The notes under the pieces: generated by a model
Seen by the model: the letters and a program-made list of their open reading frames with translations, nothing else
The model's database searches: none
What the model was told of the DNA's origin: nothing
Assembly: GCF_021917145.1 (NCBI RefSeq)
Contig: NC_061065.1
Location: 8,570,625 to 8,634,624 of the forward strand
DNA: 64,000 bases
Direction: 5' to 3'
From: Hypomesus transpacificus
Taxonomy: Eukaryota; Chordata; Actinopteri; Osmeriformes; Osmeridae
Shown: positions 1 through 10,746 of the stretch, piece after piece
Numbering within the stretch: position 1 is the first letter of the stretch
How the letters are laid out: each line of letters opens with the position of its first letter
Made by a program: the position numbers and the translations under genes

Positions 1-2677
1 GCTCTTCAGGGAGACATGAACCTCAGGTAGACAAACACTCGGCCCCTGCTATTCTTGCCACGTGCACACCCAGCAAGACATAAAATGTCATATGTGTATT
101 TAGGAAGAAGCCTTTGCCATGTTGAATGAATGAATGACTGAAACAGTCACCTTCCAAAATGTGTTTCTGTTGAGGGTTGGATTTGGAGTGAAGGTTGTTG
201 TGAAGAACAAGAAAATCAGTTAACCTTGCAGATCGAGTCAACGGTGAAGTTTGGATTTGCAGTGAAGGTTAACAATAAAAAACAATAAGACTGCTCAAGA
301 AAATATTCAGGTGAATCATGTAGTCTGAAAAACAACAACCCCAAATACACGAACCAGCAGATCCATAAACCCTTTTTCCTCAGAAGAATGTCCCGATGCA
401 GAGGTGAATATAATGGGGAGAGACTGGGTTAATGACCGGGAGGTTAGTAAGCAATTCATTACGGGACGGTGTGTCTGATTGCGTAGGTTAATATGATAAT
501 ACATTTATGATCTCTTTGTGAACCATGGCAGTCATCAGTAATACATTGTGGCCTCATTGGTTTTGTATGAATGGAATGTTCCAGCTCTCCCTCCTATTAG
601 TACAGGGTTGAATGACCTTGACTGAAAGTGTTGTTAGATATATTCGTTTTTCAGAGTGCCATTAGCGCTCAGTCCATCAGCTCATCAGAATTGAATGGTC
701 GATCTCACATTGACCAAATCATGAAACAATAATAAAAACATTATGAAGCAAATTAGTATTCCCACACCCCATACAATTTGTTCTGGAATGTACTGGATAG
801 GTAGGTACCCTTTAAATTCATGATCTACCTTTAAAGATCAATTTGGGACCAGGCATGTGGTTTATGACACGCTGTTTATCAGACTCCTGGGTCTCTTATC
901 TGGCCAGAGAACTATTATTGCAACTTTCTCCACAAGTATTCTTGGGCTGATAAGGACAGTTGATTTCAGAAACATTTTGAAACAGATCTGCGCACACTTC
1001 TATATGTGAACCTAATCTTTTACATTTGATATTGGGACAATACTCCTTATGCAAGACACACCTTAAACCCACAAACAGTCTGTAATGAGCTTGCATGTTT
1101 GTCCAAGAAAAAACATAATTACTGTTTGGCATTGAACCCAATATCAGGGTCATGGTCATTACAACACTTGCTACCTGTTGCTTCATTCTGTACTCTTTTG
1201 GAATGGTTCTAGACGTTCTAACATCTAGACAGGGTTAGGAGACCTTGCACTACAAACGGACATGGATTCAGGCCCAGCTCCACGGGGGAGGGGCCAGGGT
1301 GGGCCTGGCCCACCCAATCAGGTGCTTGTCCCATCCAGGCTGGCCTCGTATCTGATAGAAACCCCAAAATTGATGATTGAAACTTTCAGTGCGAAAGTTT
1401 CTAAGTGAATTGACGTTCTCCCTTTCCGTCTCGGTCCATCCTTCCATCTGTTTATGACTCTGTCCATCTGTCTGTCTATTCATCCATCTGTCCGTGTGTC
1501 CCCCCAGTATTGTGATGACCACCTGCTCCACCGTACTGGCGCTGGGATTGATGCCCCTGCTCCTGTACCTTTACTGCCATGGCATCGCCGACGTGGGCAG
1601 TGCTGTCCCCTACACTGGCATCACCCTGGCTCTGGCCATGACCCTGGTGCCCTGTGGCATCGGCATCCTCATCAACCACTTCCGGCCGCAGTACTCCAAG
1701 ACCATCACCAAGGTGAGCCAAGCTGACCAGTATGGGGATTCTGTCTAATCGGGACTGATAAGGACAGCAAGCCAGGCTGGTTAGATAGGGGGGTGTCTCT
1801 CAGGAAAACATGTAAACTCCACACAGTAAAGCTGAGAAGATAAATAACCCACCTAAGCAAAGAATGCCCCGCGTGGGAATCGAACCCAGGACCTCCTTGC
1901 TGAGAGGCAAAAATGCACAGTGCTACCTTACCCCCAAGCAGTTAGCTCGCTACTCCTCTTTTACCCCCTCCACAGGTGGGTATCTCCATCATGCTGGTGT
2001 CCATGGTGGTGATAGGCATCCTGGCCGGCCTGACCATGGCTAGCAGCATCCTCCAGGTTCTGTCCCCGACCCTCACAGCCACGGCTGCCCTCATGCCCCT
2101 CATCGGCTACACCTTTGGATACGTCCTCTCCTATCTGTTCAGACTTGACGGATCGTAAGTGACGACAACGATGCAACAGAGTTGACCCACTGAGCTTCAG
2201 TTATTTGTCCGTTTTAAAACTCAAGTCTCAACCACTCTCGCCGTCAGGGGCCGGAGGACGATCGCCATGGAGACGGGCTGTCAGAACATCCAGCTGTGCT
2301 CCACCATTCTGAAGGTGGCCTTTCCCCCTGAGGTCATCGGCCCCTACTTCCTGTTTCCTCTGATATACATCTTGTTCCAGATAGTCGAAGCTGGTCTGCT
2401 CATCCTAGTGTTCAGGTGCCACCAGCACTTCAGCAAACCAAACAAAGGTATGCGGTAATCCATCTGTACTGTGATCAGTCACAAGCAGGAATTAGTTTTC
2501 ATCTAGTGTCCACCTTCATCCTATGTAACTGCACTGAACATTGTAATGTAAAACTTCACACCATTCTGTGGTATGGCATGATCTTGACTCTCCCTCCCAC
2601 CTACAGAGTCAGAGGTGTACCAGGCAGTGACCAGCCATCTGGAGGAGGTGAAGGAGCCAGCTGATGTGAATGTTTGA
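1..2677 (+). CDS. slc10a1: Sodium/bile acid cotransporter (NTCP), 3' part, five exons
   Basis: Multi-pass plasma-membrane symporter taking up conjugated bile acids with Na+. Coding exons read as 1-26 (5' end outside the window), 1508-1712, 1976-2154, 2248-2447 and 2607-2677. All have AG/GT borders and the phases add up to 226 codons plus TGA. The first piece ends GDMNL and joins at a split Ser codon to IVMTTCST, exactly as in mammalian NTCP. Later come the hydrophobic segments and [14 protein letters not shown], which holds the conserved Glu and Gln of the Na+ sites. The Thr of MTTC is also conserved. The match is closer to SLC10A1 than to the ileal transporter SLC10A2 ([14 protein letters not shown]). 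The cytoplasmic tail is short and unlike the human one. The gene is tail-to-tail with srsf5. Family assignment is firm; the SLC10A1 paralogue call is supported by the adjacent srsf5 and susd6, as in human. Confidence 0.93.
1800..1935 (-). repeat. tRNA-derived SINE fragment in slc10a1 intron
   Basis: On the minus strand this reads as a tRNA-like head with a B-box-type GGTTCGATTCCCACGC stretch, preceded by GCACTGTGCATTTTTGCCTC. It is followed by a body ending in TGTGGAGTTTACATGTTTTCC, a block seen in many fish SINEs. It lies between slc10a1 exons 2 and 3 (of those visible). It cannot be a functional tRNA gene because no acceptor stem closes. Confidence 0.6.
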
Positions 2678-2762
2678 TAAAAAGGCCTCACAGAAAAAGC
2701 TTGGGACTTTTTCCAGTGTTGGTACCAGCCCCCTCCAAGCTTTCTGAGGAACTCTGACCATC

Positions 2763-2991
2763 CAGTAGTCCAGTGGTTCTCAAACCTGTCCTCAGGGACC
2801 ACCTGTCCTGCATGTTTTAGATGTTTCCCTGCTCCAACACAACTGATTCAAATGAATGGGTCGTTATCCAGCTCTGTAGAAGCTTGGTAATGAACATGCA
2901 TTTGAATCAGGTGTTGGCGCAGCAGGGAAACATCTAAAACGTGCAGGACAGGTGGTCCCTGAGGACAGGGTTGGGAACCACTGCAGTAGTC
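2763..2991. mobile_element. hAT-type MITE with perfect 8-bp target duplication
   Basis: A 213-bp element at 2771-2983 starts CAGTGGTTCTCAAAC and ends in its imperfect inverse GTTGGGAACCACTG. The terminal inverted repeats extend about 60 bp inward with few mismatches. The 8-bp direct repeat cagtagtc flanks it at 2763-2770 and 2984-2991. CAGTGGTTCTCAA termini and 8-bp duplications are typical of hAT (Charlie-like) elements. There is no room for a transposase, so it is non-autonomous. It sits just past the slc10a1 stop codon, probably in the 3' UTR. Confidence 0.88.
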
Positions 2992-4183
2992 TACACGGGG
3001 AGTCGAAATTGAGATTATGTCTCACTCAGGGAAAAGTCAAGCAGACTGACAATTGTCACAATGGAGACCACATTAAGCTGTGGAGCAAGATGTGTTCGAG
3101 TCCATCGGCCTGGACGCGTTTAGACTTCTGTACTGTGTTCCAATCAGTTTGTGGCAGGCAGTCAAATAAGAATATAAAAATGACACAATAGAAGATGTTC
3201 ACATGTACAGCAAGAACTACCAGAGAAACCTTTTCCAAGTTTATTCTTTATTAGGCTCTGACATACACAAATAAGTTACTATGTCTTGTTTGAAAGCATT
3301 TGGTCCTAATGTTGTCATTTTTGATCACATACAAATGTAGTCTTCCTATAAGATTCACAATAAAAACCGTACATGTATTATGAATACAAAATATTTTTTA
3401 TTTTTTCCAACTGTCAAGAGGGTTGTGTTCCAACCTTTTTGTACCAACAATACGTTGTGGCACAATCCTCCAGACACCACCATACATTGTAAAAAGAAAA
3501 CATATACATTGCTTTACAGAAACAATATTTCATACAACCACTCTGAACATTCAATACAATGCATAAAAAAAGAACAGCATGAACAACATTTAAAAAAAAG
3601 AAAAGTTGTCAAACGGGAGCATAAAATAAAAAGTTTAATTAAATCACAGCATAAAACAACCCCAAACTGTTAAACCTTTAAGCTTAGGTAAGTTCTATTC
3701 AAAGCATTTTCAAAACTCAATAATCACCGTGCATTATCTTTCATCAACAGTTCCTGATAAGAGTTGCCAGCCTGGGAAGGGGAGGGGTCATTCGCACAGA
3801 CGTTTTGATAAAACAAAAAAAAAAGATATTCCAACCATTATTCCATGCACAGATACTGACCACAACAAAGTAAATAAAGGACCATCTTTGTCAAACAAGA
3901 TTCTTATCTCAGCACATCTTCTGTGGCAGCGAGGACCATGCTTGCACCTGACAGTGAAAGTCAGCCTTATCGAAAGAGGGGAGAGGTGAAAGAGACATGA
4001 GGGGGAAATGGGATAACCAGGACTATTGGGTGAAATAGTACCTGGCTTTGTTTTAATAAAACGGTTAGTGGGAACGTTTCTGTATGGGATGGTGGTGAGG
4101 TTGTATGTTTGCATGTGTGTGTGTTGTAAATGTGTGTTCACATTTTTTTTGAGAAAGTGTGTGTGTGTGTGTGTGTGTGTCGT
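2992..4183. other. Convergent 3' UTR region of slc10a1 and srsf5
   Basis: No coding exon is visible here. The right part is A-rich on the plus strand, meaning U-rich in the srsf5 transcript. AATAAA occurs on the plus strand near 3358, a possible slc10a1 polyadenylation signal. The complementary TTTATT occurs near 3240-3252, possible signals for srsf5. The exact transcript ends cannot be read from sequence. Confidence 0.5.
4157..4180. repeat. (GT)12 microsatellite next to the srsf5 stop codon
   Basis: An uninterrupted GT run. In the srsf5 mRNA (minus strand) it is a CA run beginning about four bases after the TAG stop, so it lies at the very start of the 3' UTR. Confidence 0.9.
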
Positions 4184-7100
4184 CTAATGGCGGCTGTCCG
4201 TGGACAGGGACCGGGAGCGAGACCTGGAAGAAGCCGCTCTCTGGACGGGGGGCGGGGAGGCAGATTTGCTGGCCTTGGAGGAGCGCTTGGCAGGCTCCTT
4301 GGTCCTCTGGACTGGGGGGGAGCCCCGGGGTGGGGGGGAGGCGCTGCGGGAGTGGGAGCGAGAGCGGGAGCGGTTGTAGGTCTTGGGGCTGCGTGAGCGG
4401 GACCTCCTGGGGGAGCGAGAGCGGGAAGGGGAACGGCCACGAGAACGAGAGCGCGAGCGGGAGGAGCTCTCGGAACGGGAACGGCTCCTGGACCTGAGGG
4501 CCAGACGGAAACAACGTGAGGAAGGAAACTTCATTCATTGACATTTACAACGAATAACAATAACGACCATCTCTGTATCCAGTTAGGCTATTTTACAGAT
4601 TCTTAATTGGTTAACTATTTTGAGCCGCGTCATGCGTTACCCTTTTCTACCCGTGCGGTGGTCGGGAATATGTTTGCTACTCACCTCTTCTTAGCAGCCT
4701 CAATAAGCTTGATTTTCCTGCCATTGATTTCCTTCCCAGACAGTTTCTCAAGGGCGTTTTTCAGATCGCTGTAGGAAGCAAACTCAACCACCCTTTAGAG
4801 ATGCGATTGAGATGTCGACAAATTAGGTTAAAGACAATCAACAAAGTCACAGACTGTTTGCAATTAATGACAATTACTAAGAACCACAGAGGGAGGGGCC
4901 AGAGAGACCAGGTGAGGGGGTGCAAGTCGTTCCTACCCTTCGTTGAGCTTGGGTCGGTGGGCATCAGCGAACGTAACCTCTCCTGCCTGTCTCATGAAAT
5001 CTTTCAGATCCTACACATAAGACAGCCCAAGTTAGCACAGCACCCCTGCACATGCACACAGGCTCATAAAGCATGATTTACGCAGAGGAAAGGTTAGGAG
5101 GGCCTATACAGTCGAGCACTACAGACTACTGCAGAGAGAGAAGAGTCCAGGCACGTCTAGAGTTGAGAACCCCCCCGCCACCCCACCCAATTGCCCGGCA
5201 AAATGCACTTGTTCAAAATCGATAAGTTGCAATGCCAGTTTGCAAGTCTTCTTCAGCACGCATGTACACACGCATGAACTCAGAAGACTTTTTGTATTTA
5301 AATATATATATATATATTTTTTTTTTTAGTCAATTATTTTTCAAGTTAATTATTCAAGTTCATTATTTTTTTTTACACACCAAAACGGCATTCCGTCAAC
5401 TCTGAATCTGCTTGGACCATTCTCTCTTCCTGACTAATCACAGATAATGGGATTATACCATCTGCAGGCCCTGCAGAGGAGCAGAGTGAGCAGTATAAGG
5501 CAGCCAGAGCCCCGATTTCTTTAGGAGGGCACAGGGCTCCTTGCCTCCCCCTCTGCCCAGTCCTGGCAGCCCCCTCGGTAAAGAGAGTGAACAGGGTGGA
5601 AGAGAGGAAACTAATACCTGAGAGCGAACCCATTGGAGGGGGGCGCAGGGCTCGCCTGGCCCACACCATTACACCTCGGGATAACAGCAGATTATATCCT
5701 TGGGCACCTGGGAGGAACTCTCACTCTCTCACGATGTGCGGAACACCCAGGGGGGAGGGGGGGAAGATATCGATCGATCGAAGCCTCTCAAATTAACGAA
5801 CCATCGATCAATCACGCCACCACCACGACTCTCTCTTTCCTCTCCTCTCTCTCTGCCACTCTGTTTGTTCTCCCTCTCTCTCGTTCGCTCTCAGCACGGC
5901 GCGCCCGCCCCCCCTGCCACCACTGAGGGGCGGCGTGTGGCAGCGAGCGAAGGGGCCCAGCGCCTTTAGAGCGAGCGCTCATACGACCAGCAGGCGCCAA
6001 ATAGGAGTGGACACACACTGTCTGGCACCACAGGCTCAACCCAGAGAGAAGGACCCTGAAGGGGTTAACTCCACCATAAGCGAGCTCTTCCATACGAGAC
6101 AACAGTCAGGCTGGCAAATAAAGGGGTGAAGAATTGGTTAAAATTAAAAAACAACAATTTTTTTTCTCTTTTTAATAAACTACTAACTGCATTTGTTTGT
6201 TTGCAGAACCATATGTTAGCCTATTTCATTAATAAACCTTGAAAGTAATCATTGAATTTCAAGAACAATTTTGAGCCTATCAGAACACACAGTGCAAATT
6301 CTTAAATTAGTTTTGCTCCAGGCCTATCATTACTTATCACATCCAATAAGATCAATCAGCTTTTTTTTTTTTTTTTTTCACTGTACGGAATTGCTGAACT
6401 CACATTAGGATTTCATGAGCTGCAGCTCTGAGCCAGGCCTGTTGAGATCATTACTTCAGGTGGCTGAGCAGAGCTGGACTCTGGATTCAGAGCCTGCTTG
6501 TGAGCTACTTGCTAGAGACGCCTCTAAAAACTCACCTGCCAGCTGACGCGAGATGACAAATTCTCCACAATCAGTCGATTCTCGGTGCGCATCGGAGGAG
6601 GGTTTCTACTATAAAAATTAAAAAAAGGATGGAAAATTAGACCAGAGAATCCCAAAAAAACAATCCCTACAGGGGATACTTTTGATTGTGTGCAAACCTA
6701 TAACAGAGATAAAAGGTATTTGTTTAATTAAAACTCAGAAGGTTGCCGGTTCAATTCAGGCCGTGCTAAATGACGTTGTGTCCTTGGGAAAGGCACTTCA
6801 CTCTACTTGCTTCGGGGGAATGTCCCTGTACTTACTGTAAGTCACTCTGGATGAGAGCAATGACTACATGTAAATCAAATTAGATTTAGTGACTGCAACG
6901 CCACAATTTCACCAGGGTGCCAGAGGAAGAATGTTTCCCTCCGTTTGTGCTTGTATCCTCCCCTGCAAACTAGTATTTTGAAACTTCTGTGTACCTCCTA
7001 CTCTCCTGAGAACCTCTGCCATAGCGGTCGGGGAAACGACCTCCTCCACCAGCCCCACGGCCTCTGCCCCCTCGCAGTCGCACGCGGGCGTGCTCGATGG

Positions 7101-7496
7101 TCACCCTGTTCGACGAAAACAACCAACATTGAGTAATTTGAGACAATGACTGATGAATGTGTGCTATGCCATTAAAGATGAATAACCTTTCGTTGCATAG
7201 CTCTTTGCCGTCCAACTCATAGACCGCATCTTCGGCATCCCTGGGATCGTCGAACTCCTGAAAAGGAAAGAGAAAGAAAATCAGTCGGCATTGCATTTCC
7301 CCCAAAAATGTAATTGCCATTTCGCATGCACAGGACCTTCTTCCATATAATACTACGTCAGGTGACTCACCACAAATCCAAAGCCTCTTTTCAGGTCTAT
7401 GTCTCTGATGCGACCGAAACCTTTAAAGAATCTCTCCACATCTTTTTCCCTTGCCGAAGGGTTCAGTCGGCCAATGAATATGCGACAGCCACTCAT
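4184..7496 (-). CDS. srsf5: Serine/arginine-rich splicing factor 5, complete
   Basis: Nuclear SR protein that binds exonic enhancers and recruits the spliceosome. Coding exons on the minus strand are 7496-7371, 7257-7187, 7105-6995, 6605-6536, 5010-4937, 4792-4685 and 4493-4184. All have GT-AG borders and phases summing to 289 codons plus TAG (human has 272). RRM1 covers about residues 4-72, with RNP2 IFIGRL (6-11) and RNP1 RGFGFVEF (37-44). A Gly/Arg linker follows, then a pseudo-RRM with the SWQDLKD signature at 124-130. The RS domain runs from about residue 187 to the end, entirely on the last exon. The ATG at 7496 gives [11 protein letters not shown], matching SRSF5 and separating it from SRSF4 and SRSF6. 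A 5' UTR exon lies upstream (donor at 8008). Position between slc10a1 and susd6 matches human 14q24. Confidence 0.96.
4938..6535 (-). other. srsf5: srsf5 intron sequence between coding exons 4 and 6, long intron 5011-6535
   Basis: The 1.5-kb intron between the exons at 6605-6536 and 5010-4937 is the longest in the gene. It contains a GC-rich stretch (about 5450-6110) with CpGs such as GCGCGCCCGCCCC, an AT run at 5293-5328 and a T run near 6361. SR-protein genes often carry a poison exon or retained segment in such an intron. I see no unambiguous cassette exon here and do not call one. Confidence 0.4.
6733..6877 (+). repeat. Truncated, diverged fish tRNA-SINE copy in srsf5 intron
   Basis: Starts inside the tRNA head (AGAAGGTTGCCGGTTCAATTC). 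It continues through GTTGTGTCCTTGGGAAAGGC, ACTTACTGTAAGTCACTCTGG and a tail like TGTAAAT. It aligns by eye with the copy at 18790-18987, with more substitutions and no 5' third, so it is older and 5' truncated. Confidence 0.8.
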
Positions 7497-8007
7497 GCTT
7501 GTGAAATCTGAAAACAGTTGGTTACAAATTAAAAAATATGAATTCTATGCAATTATCTGGAACTCTGGAAACAGGGCCAATTTCACAGACATCAAATCAA
7601 CGCCGCCCATTAGTTACCATTCGTCGGTAGCCATTGCGCATTAACAAAAACACTCCTACACAGCCTATTTAGCTTGCAATCTAGCGCGTCCTGTGCTATA
7701 CATCTACAATAATTCTACACATTTGCAAACATGTGCATAATCCGCAATGAATTCACCGGTAAAGGTTGCGGACATTCGGCGTGACCTTCTCTTAAATTCC
7801 CATGGCCTTGTGCAAGGCCCTAAAAAATATCCCAGTAGTAGTACTATTAGCTAATACATAAAAAGCTAGTTAGCTAGCTTGCGAATACCTAGCTGAACAA
7901 TTAAAACGTGAAATGCATTATTTGAAAGTGTATACATTCGGTACCACCGTGCATTTATATTTTTAAATTATACTTAGGAAATAATCCTTCTTTGCTAGAA
8001 TGCATAC

Positions 8008-8170
8008 CTTTCTCTGTTTTCTCCGGAGAAATTGCGTTTCTTACTGCCGCTTGCACAGATGAAAAGAGAGTGGCGTTTATCCACACAAAATGGAGCCTAT
8101 TTTACGCTACAGCTCGCCAACAACGCCAGGACTTTATCTGACCACAAGGTGTCGGTCAGACACAAGACTC
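8008..8170 (-). other. srsf5: srsf5 non-coding first exon and promoter side
   Basis: On the minus strand a splice donor (AAAG|gtatgc) ends an exon at 8008. This exon would join the coding exon whose ATG is at 7496. The upstream limit of about 8170 is an estimate: the region is moderately CpG-rich with a TGACG motif and CCCCTGCCC boxes, and no TATA box is evident. Its location just upstream of the first coding exon fits the usual SR-gene layout. Confidence 0.5.
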
Positions 8171-10746
8171 TCGCGACAAGGACGGGGAAGGGCAGGGGCG
8201 TCATGTTATGGGCTTTGTTCCATTTCGAAATGTTGTTCCCTTCTCGTCAGTCTTGTGACAACCTTGTTCACTAGCTACAATCCACCTAGTATAGGATTGC
8301 GCATATTTACAGCAACCAATATAATATTTCCATAACATAGGAAGCTATAGATACAACTAGATTCGATATTTACTATTATTAAAAAAAAGCTCATCTTCTA
8401 GTGAAGATTTAAAACACAGAAGATTGTTCAATTAATTTAGTACAGCAGTATTGTGGATTTCTAGGATACTGCTTCCGGTATTCAGCAAAGACACCAAAAC
8501 TTATTCAGTAAAATGACAAAGAATAGTGTTGTTCACACTTCAAAAGAAAGCTTTAATTAGAAATAGTTATATACACACTGTAGAATTAAATTAAACTTTA
8601 TACAAATATTAAAATACTATCTTCACACCCATTGCAATGTACAGAGAAAACCATAAACTGAAAGCATTGAAATGCAGAATCAAGACGTGGACTTTTTTTC
8701 TTTTTTTGTTATTTTTAGGGAAGCAGCACCGTACAACGGTACTTAGGACGCAAAATTAGTTCAAAAGCTTTGTTTTCCCCCTCTGCATCCCTCAAATGCA
8801 ACACTGCAGCAAACAAGGTAAGAAAATGTGAAATTGGTGGTGGTTTTAGGCATTGCCATATCACAGTCACAAGAGATACCTCTGGGGGAGGGAAAAAAAG
8901 AGATGGACAATCTTCGTGTCCAAAAAGAAAAAAAACATACATAAAAAACACAACACAGTTTATGCATAGAAAAAAAATATATAAAGTAAGGCCATTGGGA
9001 ACAGAGTAAAACGCGAATCAATATCGTAAAGCAATAGACAGAGGGATTTATGATTACAAACAAAATAAAAGTATTTAGACGTACAGGTCTAAGGCAACAT
9101 TCTCCGTTTGTGTTCATGTAGCCGTTGACGATATTGACAGAAATAATTAACAGTCAAACGAAATGGTGAAACAGACAGAGAAACGTTGCCTACTCAAAGT
9201 TATGACGAACGCACCCTCAACGTCATTTGTTTGCCACAGTGACAAGCGCCAAACTAATATAAACAAGCACAGGGTTTGCTACGTCCATAACGCCATCCTC
9301 ATCTTCTGATGCATGAAGAGAGGTTCCGTAAGCAGATGTGACATCAAATAAAACTGTCCTTGTTCAACATTATAATAAAAGGGAGAAGGGGGGGGAAGGG
9401 GGGGTTAACAATATTCGCGTACTACAACCAGTTGCAGTAGTGTCAATGATGATGATGGTACAGATGTGTAGCTAAAACTCTTTTTATTCAGCTGTATGTG
9501 TGTGTGTGTCGGTGCGGGAGGGGAAGCGGCATGGAAGTTGGTGACCGTGCCAAACAACATGTTGCCGTGTGTGAAAAAAAAAAGACCCTTCCCTGATAGG
9601 GAAACACCTGAAGGCGACACAGCCCTCTTCGGTCGCAAACAGTCGAGTTGTGTTCCTGCTGCCAGACAGCATGTCCAGGGAGAAGGCCAGATATACAACA
9701 CAGTCCAGCAGTCCAGCCACACCCACGGCGAGCACAGCATCCTCTCACAAGGAGTACGGCTTGTGACAGAAATACAAGCGCTTGTTGTATCGCCGCGGTG
9801 ACACGGGGGCGTGTGCTGGCCTGGCGCAGCAGCCGCGGGGGGGCTGCATGCGTGCCCACTCCACCCTGGTCTGCCCACATGCAGCAGGGAGAGGGGATCA
9901 TGCTGGGTTAGGAAAGGCCTGTCTGAGCCGGTGCTTAGTGAACATGCAGTATACAGGACTAGCACACAGACCCTGGGGAACACTCACATCTCAACACTCC
10001 TTCTGCTCTACCTCAACACTTGAGGAGCAGGATTCACCATCAGTATCATCACCATCATCACCATCATCAATCATTATCAATCATCATCATCAATCATCAT
10101 TAATCAACAATCATCATCAATCGGATAAATGCATCTTCATTCTCGTCTTGCTACTTGTGATTTGGAGATAAGCCTTAGTGAGTGCCTTTGTTCAGAGATG
10201 CACATCAAGTGTGTACGACGTACAGTGATACATAGCCAACAGTACAACCCCCCCCCCCCCCCCAAAGAAACTTGACTCGAGTTATGTATGCTCATATACA
10301 TATAGACTTTGATGCTCATATACATAACCACTTTAATGGCAGTCTGTCACGAGGCCAGTCCTGTAGCTGGTTTCTAGCGGGCAGCAGCCCTGCTGACCTG
10401 TGGGAGGACGAGCCAGCTTCACAGGCTACAGGGCGCAGAGAGAGAGGCGGGGGGAGGGGGGGCCTAGACGTGGGCAGTAGACGTGGAAGACTCGGGCAAG
10501 GGGGGGATGACATAGTTGCTTTGCTGCGTTCAGAGGTCCCAGCTGAGGGGACAGCCGGCTTCCTTGTTGATACTGAGTGTGGCTGCTGGGGGATGTAGTT
10601 CACAGGGGAGAGGAGGGGGAGGAGCCACACTGTATCAGCAGAGAGGAGGGGGAGGAGCCACAGTCACACTGTATCAGCAGAGAGGAGGGGGAGGAGCCAC
10701 AGTCACACTGTATCAGCAGAGAGGAGGGAGACGCTGGAAAGGGGCT
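8171..10746 (-). other. susd6: susd6 3' UTR and short srsf5-susd6 spacer
   Basis: No further exon is visible. Most of this is probably the long 3' UTR of susd6, read on the minus strand from 10746 downward. A candidate ATTAAA signal (TTTAAT on the plus strand) is near 8552, and the mammalian gene also has a long 3' UTR. It contains an imperfect ATC/CAT trinucleotide array at 10036-10120 and a C15 run at 10249-10263. The srsf5 promoter occupies the left edge. Confidence 0.45.
10606..10725. repeat. 39-bp minisatellite, about 3 copies, in susd6 3' UTR
   Basis: Three tandem copies of a unit containing AGAGGAGGGGGAGGAGCCAC followed by CACTGTATCAGCAG. The first copy is 33 bp because it lacks the AGTCAC hexamer; the next two are 39 bp. 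The array lies about 20 bp downstream of the susd6 stop codon. Confidence 0.85.

Noticed and set aside
1861..1935. Possible tRNA gene on the minus strand
   Set aside because: Only the B-box side is tRNA-like; no acceptor stem or full cloverleaf, and it continues into a SINE body.
4138..4497. Plus-strand and alternative-frame open frames over the RS exon
   Set aside because: Shadows of the srsf5 last exon, whose minus frame gives the Arg/Ser repeats in register with the upstream RRM exons.
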